Positions 1 to 7,578 of a DNA stretch of 54,839 nt are shown here, piece after piece. Within the stretch, counting starts at the first letter, position 1; each line of letters starts with the position of its first letter. This DNA is from Lentimicrobiaceae bacterium (GTDB taxonomy: Bacteria > Bacteroidota > Bacteroidia > Bacteroidales > JAGONC01), in contig JAGONC010000022.1 of NCBI GenBank assembly GCA_017993235.1, forward strand, positions 1 through 54,839. The letters run 5' to 3'. The notes under the pieces are model-generated. The model saw only the letters and a program-made list of their open reading frames with translations. It did not search any database and was not told where the DNA came from. A program made the position numbers and the translations under genes.

Positions 1-49
1 TTTCCCGGGAAATTTTTGTACTTTTATCCATGGGTTCAGGTTTGTTTGA

Positions 50-424
50 AATGTTTTTTGTAATCGACTACAAATTAAACAAACTCTTGAACCCTCTTTA
101 ATTTCAACTAAGATTTGGACAATATCCCTACCATTATTAACATTTTGTTTTTACAATGGTATAGTTCATATATTTTGGACATTTCTTTTTAAAACCTATG
201 CACCTGGTGTAATCTTTGGCTTTTTCATCGGAGTTCCTTATAGTATTTATATAGTTTTCATAATGTTAAAAGAAAAACTTGTGAAATACTGGTATGTTTT
301 AATATTTACAGTTTTAAGTATTTTTCTCATCATACAAGCAATGAATTGCGGGGAAAAGCTTGAACCTGGAGTGGCTAATGCCATGTTATTTTCTAAGAAA
401 TTGGCAAACTTCCTATGGTTTTAA
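50..424 (+). pseudogene. Membrane-protein fragment without a start
   Basis: An open frame runs from just after a stop at 47-49 to TAA at 422-424 and encodes about 124 residues with three hydrophobic stretches, which suggests the end of a small integral membrane protein. The first in-frame ATG is at 263, too late to keep the first membrane segments, so either the start was lost or the frame was broken near base 50. The stretch is strongly AT-rich like the following cassette genes and lies directly before the first attC-like site, so it is probably the gene of the preceding cassette. I do not recognise a family. Confidence 0.4.
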
Positions 425-441
425 CAATATAAGTACAACGG

Positions 442-577
442 TGCCCAATAAGCGGTATAGTTAATTGCCTGTGCAGTGCGTATTTGAACGGCACAACTCG
501 TATTAAAAGTAGTTGTAACTTGACAGAACAATGCTTCGAAATCGGCAATAAAAACATACCGCCAAACGTTATAGCCC
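442..577 (+). repeat. attC-like recombination site 1
   Basis: A 136-bp imperfect palindrome. The left end has GCCCAAT (RYYYAAC-like R'' box) then GCGGTAT and TTGCC; the right end has GGCAA, ATACCGC and then GTTATAGCCC (R' box, GTTRRRY). The arms GCGGTAT/ATACCGC and TTGCC/GGCAA pair across a long variable middle. The order R''-L''-variable-L'-R' and the terminal GTT are the layout of integron attC sites, here of the long type. The site separates two AT-rich accessory genes. Confidence 0.6.
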
Positions 578-648
578 ATAAAAAGAAGGACTGACAAGAG
601 TGAAATTAAAACCTATAAATATTATTATTAACAAATAAATCTGACAGA

Positions 649-1128
649 ATGGAAAAATTAATTTTTAGTGCAATTGCAATTTTTATTGGATTAAGTCTTT
701 ACTCTCAAGAACAGAAAGTTAATTCAATAAGTATTTTAGGTAAAACTGACACAACCTATCAATTTACAATTACAGGGAAAAACCTTGATAATGAATTAGG
801 AAAATTGAATACTACATTTGGAAAACCATTAACTGAGAGTGAAGGAGAAATTATTTGGAACAAAGTTGACATTCCAAATATTGGAAATGATTTGCAAATA
901 AAAATGGTTGATGGATTATTGACAATTAAAGGAAACAGTGCAAAGTTTAAACCATTCAAAGACACAGAAAACAAAAATAAAAGTAAAAATTGTCAATTGA
1001 AATGTTTGGACGAAAATGAAAATAGACAACTATATTTTACAGTAATGGATAAAGATAATAATAATATAATTGGCAATGACAAAATGAGAATTGACATGAT
1101 TGAATTTCTTGAAAGTGTTATTATGTAA
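649..1128 (+). CDS. Small secreted protein of unknown function (cassette gene)
   Basis: A 159-residue protein with a short N-terminal signal peptide (residues 1-19, hydrophobic FSAIAIFIGLSLYS then cleavage near SQEQ). The mature part is hydrophilic and beta-rich, with a Lys/Asn-rich segment around residues 105-118. No family is recognised. The gene sits between two attC-like sites whose outer ends (568-581 and 1129-1142) are inverted matches of each other, as expected for one integron cassette. The strong AT bias agrees with transfer. The stop TAA lies only a few bases before the downstream R''-like box, the usual tight packing of cassettes. Confidence 0.7.
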   Translation: MEKLIFSAIAIFIGLSLYSQEQKVNSISILGKTDTTYQFTITGKNLDNELGKLNTTFGKPLTESEGEIIWNKVDIPNIGNDLQIKMVDGLLTIKGNSAKFKPFKDTENKNKSKNCQLKCLDENENRQLYFTVMDKDNNNIIGNDKMRIDMIEFLESVIM

Positions 1129-1132
1129 TTAC

Positions 1133-1195
1133 GGGCTATGACAAGTAAGGCTTCGTGCGGCGCAAGCCAAGCATGATGCCGTGTTGCACAGCCTG
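1133..1195 (+). repeat. Compact attC-like site
   Basis: GGGCTATGAC at 1133-1142 is almost the reverse complement of the R' box GTTATAGCCC at 568-577, and with flanks the match is 12 of 14. It is followed by a hairpin with arms GGCTT/AAGCC and TGC/GCA, and then by GTGTTGCACAGCC (1181-1193), which pairs imperfectly with the left box. The size of about 60 bp is that of short classical attC sites. It ends the cassette carrying the gene at 649-1128. It is weaker than the other sites because the arms are short. Confidence 0.45.
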
Positions 1196-1421
1196 TCCCG
1201 CTGAAAGCGGGAAAATCCCGCCACGTGATGACGAATTAGTTATGGGGATTAAATCAAAAAACATTGCCATAGAGTCTTACCCAACGGCATCCATTCTTTG
1301 AAATTCTGAAAGGAAATAGGCGATCCAAGCACCGGAACCAGCTTTAAAGAAAGACCCCAATGGCATTTATGGTGAGTTTGTGCCATAGGATAGTGGGTCC
1401 GGAATGCGGGCATGTTTGTCA
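1196..1421. other. Non-coding stretch beside the IS91 remnant
   Basis: No convincing gene. It contains a small GC-rich hairpin (CCCGCTgaaAGCGGG near 1198-1212) and otherwise unremarkable sequence leading into the 3' end of the transposase remnant. It may include the terminal part of the IS91-type element, but I cannot identify its exact end. Confidence 0.4.
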
Positions 1422-1754
1422 TCATTGATGTTGATTCTGGGATGAATGAATAAACTGATTCAGGTGCACAAGGGGTGGTCCCCTGCCGGGAAGAAACCGT
1501 TCAATGGTAACCATCGTCAACTGGCCACATTTGGGGCAGATATCCGGATCATACCCAAGTCTCCCACGGCAAATCTCTTTCCAGTGCTCCCTTTTTATAT
1601 CTGGTTCAACCCTTACCCCCATGCTGTGTTGCAGCTGGTGCAATATCGACCGATGGGTTGCAGATAGAAAACCGAAATGGCGGATGCGCACAAATCCTTT
1701 ATTCAGGATATGCTGACTGAAACGGCGAAGAAACTCAACCCCCTCCAGCGTCAT
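1422..1754 (-). pseudogene. IS91-family transposase, C-terminal fragment
   Basis: A 110-residue frame matching the C-terminal third of IS91-type transposases: EFLRRFSQHILNKGFVRIRH, then a Cys-Pro-Lys-Cys knuckle followed by a hydrophobic strand. The N-terminal zinc ribbon, the HUH motif and the two catalytic tyrosines are absent, so it is inactive. The ATG used by the frame lies within the coding sequence of the ancestral gene. It is joined upstream to integrase sequence in a different frame, which marks a deletion junction near 1750. Confidence 0.7.
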
Positions 1755-2251
1755 GACCTTTCTTCACCGACTCCCGCAATGCCCATTGCATGCCCCGCAC
1801 ACTTAACGGAGAGCCCGCTTCATTGCCATTGAACAGATACTGTACCGGCTGGCAGGCATAATAATACTTGCGTAACCCTTCCAGAATCAGGGGCGACAGG
1901 GGTACATAGCGGTCCTTATTGTATTTGCTCCGGCGAATATGGATCATCATACGCTAGACCGTAAACCGTGAACTTGAAGTCACTCAACGAAGGACTCGTG
2001 GATTTGCGAGCCAGCGAAGCCAGGTAACGGTTGATCTCCCGCTCGCTGATATGCTGCGGAAGTTTGCCGAAATGAAGGCTCAGATGTGCCAGCTTGCGTG
2101 CATAGTTGGTTAGGGTACTCAGCGTCTGGCCGCTAAGGGTAACCTTGTCCTGCAGTTCCTGGTAGAGTTTTGAAAATCCATGGATCTCATGGCAGGCCTG
2201 TTCTACAATGGTGAACGATTTTTTACGTAATTTAGGCGTAGCATTTTTCAT
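1735..2251 (-). pseudogene. Tyrosine recombinase of the IS91-type element, internally deleted
   Basis: Two overlapping frames make up the remnant. The first (2251-1916) has a SAM-like core-binding domain with TLSTLTNYARKLAHLSLHFG and REINRYLASL. The second (1950-1735) has KYNKDRYVPLSPLILEGLR, typical of the middle of the catalytic domain. The first catalytic Arg region and the final HxxR...Y segment are missing. It is not an integron integrase: it lies upstream of and in line with the IS91 transposase remnant, as in two-gene IS91-type elements, and nothing resembling the IntI-specific insertion is seen. Confidence 0.65.
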
Positions 2252-2286
2252 AGTATAATGATTTTGGGGTTAAAATCATTTATACT
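2252..2286. repeat. Inverted repeat upstream of the integrase remnant
   Basis: AGTATAATGATTTT and AAAATCATTTATACT flank a 6-base loop and pair with one bulge. The repeat lies 5' of the minus-strand recombinase remnant and may be part of the element's terminus or its promoter region. Confidence 0.5.
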
Positions 2287-2306
2287 ACATTCAGCAGAAA
2301 AAGGCT

Positions 2307-2338
2307 ATCCCGGCCCCGGGCTCTACCCGGGTCGGGAT
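2307..2338. repeat. GC-rich palindrome (CCCGGG type)
   Basis: ATCCCG..CCCGGG ctcta CCCGGG..CGGGAT forms a strong hairpin with one internal mismatch pair. A decayed relative with the same right arm (CCCGGGTCGGGATTT) is at 11952-11983, so this is a dispersed palindrome. It lies immediately before attC-like site 2. Confidence 0.6.
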
Positions 2339-2341
2339 TTA

Positions 2342-2472
2342 GTGCAACACGCCGTATAGTTAATTGCCTGTGCTGTGGGTATTCAAGCGGCACAGCTCGT
2401 ATCAAAAATAGTTGTAACTTGATAGGTTAGTGCTTTGAAATCGGCAACTAACCATACCGCCACCGTTATGGC
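2342..2472 (+). repeat. attC-like recombination site 2
   Basis: The left end has GTGCAAC (matching RYYYAAC at all but one base), then GCCGTAT and TTGCC. The right end has GGCAA, ATACCGCC and GTTATGGC. The middle is clearly related to site 1 (shared GTTAATTGCCTGTGC and TAGTTGTAACTTGA stretches). The GTGCAAC box is the reverse complement of GTTGCAC at 1183-1189, the putative R' of the compact site upstream, so the stretch between them has cassette-like ends. Confidence 0.6.
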
Positions 2473-2524
2473 TAATGCATAATTAGGATAATTTTAAACA
2501 GCAATGAACCTAATTTTAATATAA

Positions 2525-4393
2525 ATGAAAAAAGAGTTATTCCTCTCAATATTTCTTTTTCTGATCAGCTTGAATTTATCTACTGTAAAAGCACAACGAG
2601 ATGATACAGTTCTTTCATATGTTCCGAGACCTATTTTTAAAAATGGAGAAGCTCAAGTTGTGCCGGAATATTGCAATAAAAAACTGTGGATCAAAGAAAT
2701 ACTTTGGGTAGAAACAAACTTTGATTCAGATTTTGATGGTAAGCTCGACAGGATGCATGTTTTTGTTACTAGACCTTCCCAAACTGAATCGGGAAAACTC
2801 AAACTGCCTGTTGTATATATGTCTAGCCCTTATTATGGTTTAAAAATATGGGCTTCATTAGGATTATTTTCCAAAAAGAAATATTGGAATGTAAAACATG
2901 AACTAGGCGAAAAACCGAAACCCCACAGGCATTCAAATTTGAAGACAAGAGATAAAAGACCTCTTTTTTCAACATTTTTTGATGAAACATGGGTTCCGAG
3001 AGGATATATTACTGTCTATTCATCTTCTCCGGGGACTGGCTTGTCCGATGGTTCGCCCACAATTGGAGGCGAAAACGAATCTCAAGCCCCAAAGGCAGTA
3101 ATTGACTGGCTATGTGGAAGATCAAAAGGATTTAAAACGAGGACAGGGAATGAGGAAGTTTCGGCATTTTGGTGCAGCGGTAAAGTAGGAATGACCGGTA
3201 CTTCTTACGATGGGACACTTTGTATCGCAGCTGCAACAACCGGCGTAAAAGGATTGGAAGCAATAATTCCAGTAGCACCAGTCACTTCTTTTTACCATTA
3301 CTACCGTTCAAACGGTTTGGTAAGGTCGCCTGGTGGCTACATAGGGGAAGATATGGATGTACTATATGATTTTATTAACACTGGTGAAAAGTCAAAACGT
3401 AAAGAGAATAACAGATGTGTTAGAGATAGCATTTTAATGAAAAATGAAGATAGAATTACTGGGGATTACAATGATTTTTGGGCTAGCCGTGACTATTTGA
3501 ATAAAATAGATAGTATGAAGGCCGCTATGTTAATGGCTCATGGTTTCAACGATTGGAATGTTATGACAGAACAAAGTTACCGATTTTATAAAGCTGCGAA
3601 AGATAAAGGTTTGCCGGTACAACTCTATTACCAGCAGGGTGACCATGGGGGAGATCCACCATTTAAAATGATGAACAGATGGTTTACACATTATCTTCAT
3701 GGTGTTAAGAATGATGTTGAGCATGATTCTCCGGTACAAATAGTCAGAGAGCATCAATATACCACCACTTCATATGACAGTTATCCTGATGCTAAATCCA
3801 GCGATGTATCATTTTTTCTTAAATCAGACAAAAATAATTCCGGATTACTGATTCTTAATAAAATAGAAAATCAAAGTTTTGACACAATAATTGACGACTA
3901 TCGTTTTAAAGGTGAAAAACTAATAAGTATCAAGAACGAAAAGCATAGAATGCTTTATGTTACGCCTGTTCTTGAAAAAGATGTACGTATTTCAGGAATA
4001 CCGCGTGTATCCATACGTCTTTCAAGTAGCAAACCTGAGGCAAACTTAACTGTTTGGCTAATTTCTTTGCCATGGGAAGAAGAAAAAGGAACCAAAATTT
4101 ATGATAACCTTATAACACGAGCATGGGCAGATCCGCAAAATTATAAATCGCTTACAAAAGGTGAACCGCTCAAGTCAGGAGAATTTTATGATGTTTCGTT
4201 TAATTTGATGCCAGACGATCAGGTCATACGAAAAGGAAAACAAATAGGATTAATGATTTTTTCAAGTGATAAAGAGTTTACACTTTGGCCGAATCCAGGA
4301 ACAAAACTCATTGTTGATCCGAATTCTATAATTATAACACTTCCTATTGTTGGTGGTCTTAAAGAATTTGAAAATTCAGTATTGAGTAAGTAG
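2525..4393 (+). CDS. Secreted S15/CocE-type alpha/beta hydrolase (Xaa-Pro dipeptidyl-peptidase-like)
   Basis: A 622-residue protein with an N-terminal signal peptide (about residues 1-23, ending VKAQ). The S15 family cleaves Xaa-Pro dipeptides or related esters/amides. The hydrolase fold carries the nucleophile elbow GTSYDG (about residue 227), a later MAHGFNDWNV segment supplying the catalytic Asp, and QGDHGG with the likely catalytic His. A C-terminal jelly-roll domain follows (about 415-615), as in CocE/NonD proteins. The length is normal for the family. It is large for a gene cassette but lies between attC-like sites 2 and 3 with the unknown gene at 4510. The substrate cannot be told from sequence. 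Confidence 0.85.
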   Translation: MKKELFLSIFLFLISLNLSTVKAQRDDTVLSYVPRPIFKNGEAQVVPEYCNKKLWIKEILWVETNFDSDFDGKLDRMHVFVTRPSQTESGKLKLPVVYMSSPYYGLKIWASLGLFSKKKYWNVKHELGEKPKPHRHSNLKTRDKRPLFSTFFDETWVPRGYITVYSSSPGTGLSDGSPTIGGENESQAPKAVIDWLCGRSKGFKTRTGNEEVSAFWCSGKVGMTGTSYDGTLCIAAATTGVKGLEAIIPVAPVTSFYHYYRSNGLVRSPGGYIGEDMDVLYDFINTGEKSKRKENNRCVRDSILMKNEDRITGDYNDFWASRDYLNKIDSMKAAMLMAHGFNDWNVMTEQSYRFYKAAKDKGLPVQLYYQQGDHGGDPPFKMMNRWFTHYLHGVKNDVEHDSPVQIVREHQYTTTSYDSYPDAKSSDVSFFLKSDKNNSGLLILNKIENQSFDTIIDDYRFKGEKLISIKNEKHRMLYVTPVLEKDVRISGIPRVSIRLSSSKPEANLTVWLISLPWEEEKGTKIYDNLITRAWADPQNYKSLTKGEPLKSGEFYDVSFNLMPDDQVIRKGKQIGLMIFSSDKEFTLWPNPGTKLIVDPNSIIITLPIVGGLKEFENSVLSK

Positions 4394-4509
4394 TTAATTG
4401 AGCATGAATAAACAAGTAGATAGGTAATAGTTAATAAATTAAAAAACATTGGAATTGCTAAAATGCAAAGAGACTTCACTACTATGATTTAATATCAAAG
4501 TCAATAACA

Positions 4510-5325
4510 ATGAAAGCTTGGTCAAATATTCAAATTTCTCCCCAAGACCCGGAAATAGTTAAAATCAAAAATTTGGAAAGAAACTTAGGGGAGCTGCCTG
4601 ATAAAGTAAACAAAATTCGCGAGCTTATCACACGATTTGAAGTCTGCCATTTCAAATATCAACAACATTTAAGAAAGATCAAGGATTCAATTATTGCCCT
4701 TGAACCCAATGTAGATGCCCATAAAATTGGGAAAAACCATATTCAGCACGGAGAAAGTGTATTGGATAAAGATACAACAGGGAAAAGTTCTATCGGACAA
4801 CAATATGTTTGGGCAATTAAGGAATGGTTAAATGATAATTCCCAAGATAAAACTTCTGATAATTACGACAAAAAGCTTGGACAACAGATTCAGGATTGGC
4901 TTGGTGATAAAAATCCTGATAAAATGCGGTTGGTCAGATTATTGCTTGCCAGGCTAACCTGGGATTGGAAATCTTACGAAAAATTACAGCATGGCGGGAA
5001 GTTTAAGGATATTGAACTTCAAGCAGGCAGAATGGATATTTGCCATTATGCTTTCCCCGAAAACCTTAACTTATTAATAAAAGGAATAGGGCAAATGAAA
5101 GTGGTTGAAGAAAGAGAATTTGAAGGATGCGGTTCATATAACAATGAGATAAAAGCATGTCTTGAGAAAGAGTTTTTAGACTTAAATGACACTCTAAAAT
5201 CTTTAAGGAATAAGAGTGGACAAAATAAAAATGATTTAATCAGGGCGTGGTTGATTGCATGTTTAGCTAAAACTATAAAAGAAAACATAAATATCTCAAT
5301 ACCCATTATTGACATAGAAAACTGA
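4510..5325 (+). CDS. Unknown 271-residue helical protein (cassette gene)
   Basis: No signal peptide or membrane segment, so probably cytoplasmic. The sequence is rich in Lys, Asn and Glu, with heptad-like leucines in the first 60 residues (IRELITRFEVCHF, LRKIKDSIIALE), which suggests an N-terminal helical or coiled region. Two similar WL-D segments follow (AIKEWLNDNSQD and IQDWLGDKNPDK), spaced about 33 residues apart, perhaps an internal repeat, and then a predominantly helical C-terminal half. I do not recognise a family. It lies 116 bp after the S15 hydrolase with no attC between them and just before attC-like site 3, so the two genes may have travelled as one unit. Confidence 0.65.
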   Translation: MKAWSNIQISPQDPEIVKIKNLERNLGELPDKVNKIRELITRFEVCHFKYQQHLRKIKDSIIALEPNVDAHKIGKNHIQHGESVLDKDTTGKSSIGQQYVWAIKEWLNDNSQDKTSDNYDKKLGQQIQDWLGDKNPDKMRLVRLLLARLTWDWKSYEKLQHGGKFKDIELQAGRMDICHYAFPENLNLLIKGIGQMKVVEEREFEGCGSYNNEIKACLEKEFLDLNDTLKSLRNKSGQNKNDLIRAWLIACLAKTIKENINISIPIIDIEN

Positions 5326-5345
5326 AGACAACAAAATGCAACTTT

Positions 5346-5476
5346 GCACAATAAGCGGTATAAAAAATTGCCGGACAGTGGGTTATTCGAAAGCTGTAGC
5401 TCGCTTCAACTTTTATGTAACTTGACAGGTTATTACCCGCTATCGGCAACTTTTAATACCGCCGACCGTTATGCAC
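5346..5476 (+). repeat. attC-like recombination site 3
   Basis: GCACAAT, GCGGTATAAAA and ATTGCCG on the left pair with CGGCAACTTTTA, ATACCGC and GTTATGCAC on the right. An inner GTGGGT/ACCCGC stem lies further in. The R' box GTTATGCAC is the perfect reverse complement of GTGCATAAC at 6269-6277, just after the next gene, and with flanks 12 of 13 bases match. That is the expected relation between the two ends of a single integron cassette. Confidence 0.65.
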
Positions 5477-5531
5477 AAGGCTTTACAAAGACAAAAAAGT
5501 TAAGTTCGAATTAAAATTTTATTGGATAGAA

Positions 5532-6257
5532 ATGAATTATTTCGACCACCTAATTGTTCTTTTATTCGCAGGTTTATATCCAGCTTATGACTTTTTTTAT
5601 AGCATCCCAAAATTCAAGAAAGACAAGGTAAATAATAAACCTGGAATTCGAAAACGAGAATATCAAAAGTCAATTGTATGGATTTGGATTCTAAGTGTGA
5701 TTGTTTTAATAATATGGAGCTGTCATGATAGAGAACTTGTAGATCTTGGTTTAGATTTCACATTTGGATGGGAAATTTTGCTAAGTATTCTTATATATAT
5801 TCTTGCTTTTATTTACATGTTCCGCCTTTATCGCACGATTAAACAGGATACAGAACAAAGAAGTATTTTAAGAACTAAAATAAGTGATAAAGATAGTTCC
5901 GATTTCCTTCCACATACTGTACAAGAATTTCGATGGTTTTGTATCGTATCAGTAAGCGCTGGAATTTGTGAAGAGTTACTTTACCGTGGATTTCTTTTGT
6001 GGTATTTTAATTTATTCACTAATACAGTAGTAGCTATAGTTGTATCATCTATATTATTTGGTCTTGCTCATTTATTTCAAGGTTGGAAAGGATGTATACA
6101 AGCTAGTGTTGCTGGACTTTTTTTAGCGATTATCTATGTATTAACGGGTTCTTTATGGATCCCCATAACCTTGCATATTATTGGAGACTTATATTCAGGA
6201 CTACTTGGGTGGCTTGCTTTTAACGAAACAAAAATATCAGATAGACAAGGATTTTAG
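5532..6257 (+). CDS. CPBP-family intramembrane glutamic protease (CAAX protease/bacteriocin-processing type)
   Basis: A 241-residue polytopic membrane protein with about six hydrophobic segments. It carries the three CPBP (Abi/Rce1-like) motifs: EELLYRGFL (EExxxR, about residue 148), FGLAHLFQG (FxxxH, about 182), and LHIIGDLYSG near the C-terminus (about 218). These intramembrane proteases process prenylated or leader peptides, or take part in bacteriocin self-immunity. CPBP genes are frequent cargo of integron cassettes. The cassette ends (5468-5476 and 6269-6277) match perfectly, the clearest cassette of the array. AT-rich, no obvious own promoter. Confidence 0.85.
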   Translation: MNYFDHLIVLLFAGLYPAYDFFYSIPKFKKDKVNNKPGIRKREYQKSIVWIWILSVIVLIIWSCHDRELVDLGLDFTFGWEILLSILIYILAFIYMFRLYRTIKQDTEQRSILRTKISDKDSSDFLPHTVQEFRWFCIVSVSAGICEELLYRGFLLWYFNLFTNTVVAIVVSSILFGLAHLFQGWKGCIQASVAGLFLAIIYVLTGSLWIPITLHIIGDLYSGLLGWLAFNETKISDRQGF

Positions 6258-6268
6258 AAAAACGCCCT

Positions 6269-6277
6269 GTGCATAAC
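6269..6277 (+). other. Isolated R''-type half site of a cassette
   Basis: GTGCATAAC sits 12 bp after the CPBP protease stop and is the exact reverse complement of the R' box at 5468-5476. The rest of an attC (variable middle, L' and R') is not present before the next ATG at 6317, so the recombination site seems to have been deleted down to its first box. Confidence 0.5.
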
Positions 6278-6316
6278 ACCGGGTTTGGAATAAGCAACTA
6301 AATCAATCTAATCCAT

Positions 6317-6736
6317 ATGGATGAGTCAATAAATAAAAATATAATTCGACATTTTGTTGATGAAGTCGAGAACACTGGAAATGTATCAAGGATCCGAGAA
6401 TTCATTTCAGAAGACTACACGGAAATTTATGAGGGTCAATCTTACCCGATTGGAATACAGGGAGCTATCGATCATGTTCTTGGAGTTCGACATGTTTTCC
6501 CCGACCTGAAAATAACTATCAAAAATCAAATCTCGGAAGGTGAATGGGTTGCGACCGTTTACTCTGTTACTGGGACCTTTAAAAATGAATGGTTTAACAT
6601 GAAACCAACTGGAAAGCAGATTACGTTTACCGGTGTGAATGTGGACCGGATAAAGGATGGGAAAATTATTGAACATGGGGGAGCAGTTAATATGTTTGAA
6701 CCACTGTTGAATGAAGGAGTAATAATAAAAAAATAA
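6317..6736 (+). CDS. SnoaL-like ester cyclase/NTF2-fold protein
   Basis: A 139-residue cytoplasmic protein with the pattern of the SnoaL-like polyketide-cyclase family: an N-terminal helix with NKNIIRHFVDEV, then FISEDYTEI, GAIDHVLGVRHVFPDLKITI, the conserved TFTGVNVDRIKDGKIIEH strand pair and a final hydrophobic turn. Members are small alpha+beta barrels that bind or isomerise small molecules; many are of unknown substrate. The length is typical. Flanked upstream by the cassette half site and downstream by a weak attC-like site, and AT-rich, so probably cassette cargo. Confidence 0.8.
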   Translation: MDESINKNIIRHFVDEVENTGNVSRIREFISEDYTEIYEGQSYPIGIQGAIDHVLGVRHVFPDLKITIKNQISEGEWVATVYSVTGTFKNEWFNMKPTGKQITFTGVNVDRIKDGKIIEHGGAVNMFEPLLNEGVIIKK

Positions 6737-6744
6737 AAGTGCAC

Positions 6745-6824
6745 GCCCATAACATGCCTGTAAAACCAATACTGATAGAGCTTTCATCTGTTCAAAGCTT
6801 ACAACCGAACATGGGTTGACGGGC
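6745..6824 (+). repeat. Possible attC-like site 4 (short)
   Basis: GCCCATAAC at the left and GTTGACGGGC at the right are imperfect reverse complements. Between them is a hairpin with arms AGCTTT/AAAGCT. The length is 80 bp. The arms are less regular than in sites 1-3, 5 and 6, so this is a tentative call. Confidence 0.35.
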
Positions 6825-6893
6825 CAGCGTCGGCGTTCGTTCTGAGAGACAGTTGCGAGCGTTAAGTTGACAATTTAAAAAGCAATCTTGATT

Positions 6894-7523
6894 ATGAAAC
6901 ATGAATGGAAGAAAAATGAGAAAATGTTCTATCTGCCGAAGGATAAACCTGAACTGATAAGTGTACCTAAATTTAAGTTTTATACGATAGACGGGAAAGG
7001 GAATCCAAATGATGATTTTTTTGCTGATTACATAGGGGTATTGTACTCATTATCATATGGAATTAAAATGAGTCCTAAAAAAGGGATAGGACCAAAAGGA
7101 TATTTTGATTACACTGTATATCCACTTGAAGGAGTTTGGGATATCAGTGAAGAGGCAAGGAAATCTTTTAATGGAACAATTAATAAGAATGACCTCGTAT
7201 TCAAATTACTGATTCGTCAACCTGATTTTGTGGACAAAGCTTTTGCTTTGCAAATACTCGAATCTACAAAAAAGAAAAAGCCACATGATTTATTAGAACA
7301 AGTCAGATTTGAAGAAATAATCGAAGGTGATTGTATTCAAATGTTGCATTTAGGCAGTTATGATAACGAACCTGAAAGTTTTAGACTTATGGAAAGATTT
7401 GCAGAGCAAAACAATTATTTTCGAAAATCAAAGATCCACAGGGAAATTTATCTTAGTGACGCAAGAAAAGTTTCGTCTGACAAATTAAAGACTGTTTTAA
7501 GATTTAGTGTTGAGAAAAAATGA
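6894..7523 (+). CDS. GyrI-like small-molecule-binding domain protein
   Basis: A protein of about 209 residues. I start at the ATG at 6894 rather than the TTG two codons earlier. It resembles the stand-alone GyrI-like (SRPBCC/SHS2-fold) family: N-terminal KPELISVPKFKFYTIDGKG, then SLSYGIKM, the VYPLEGVWD strand, and C-terminal GSYDNEPESFRLMERFAEQN followed by HREIYLSDARKV. In these proteins the domain binds hydrophobic or cationic small molecules and may protect against toxins or act as a hydrolase. No signal peptide. The next gene follows after 55 bp without an attC, so they may share a transcript. Confidence 0.85.
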   Translation: MKHEWKKNEKMFYLPKDKPELISVPKFKFYTIDGKGNPNDDFFADYIGVLYSLSYGIKMSPKKGIGPKGYFDYTVYPLEGVWDISEEARKSFNGTINKNDLVFKLLIRQPDFVDKAFALQILESTKKKKPHDLLEQVRFEEIIEGDCIQMLHLGSYDNEPESFRLMERFAEQNNYFRKSKIHREIYLSDARKVSSDKLKTVLRFSVEKK

Positions 7524-7578
7524 GATAATAAAGCAAGAACTGCCAACATACTAAGACTTTCGAGCATATAGAGACTAT

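Larger units (their letters stand above)
1422..2251 (-). mobile_element. Decayed IS91-type element (tyrosine recombinase plus Y2 transposase remnants)
   Basis: On the minus strand, 2251-1916 encodes the N-terminal core-binding domain of a phage-type integrase. 1950-1735 encodes a catalytic-domain piece with the KDRYVPLSP core and a SVRGMQWA segment in another frame. 1754-1422 encodes the C-terminus of an IS91-type transposase (EGVEFLRRFSQHIL, GFVRIRHFGFLS, then CPKC). An intact element of this type in Bacteroidota has the integrase followed by a full transposase of roughly 350-400 residues. Here the middle of the integrase, its catalytic end and the HUH/Y2 catalytic part of the transposase are missing, so two internal deletions have fused the pieces out of frame. 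It cannot be active. Confidence 0.75.

Noticed and set aside
1916..2251. Tyrosine recombinase in a cassette array as the integron integrase
   Set aside because: It is linked in line with an IS91-type Y2 transposase remnant and is internally deleted; nothing like the IntI-specific region is seen.
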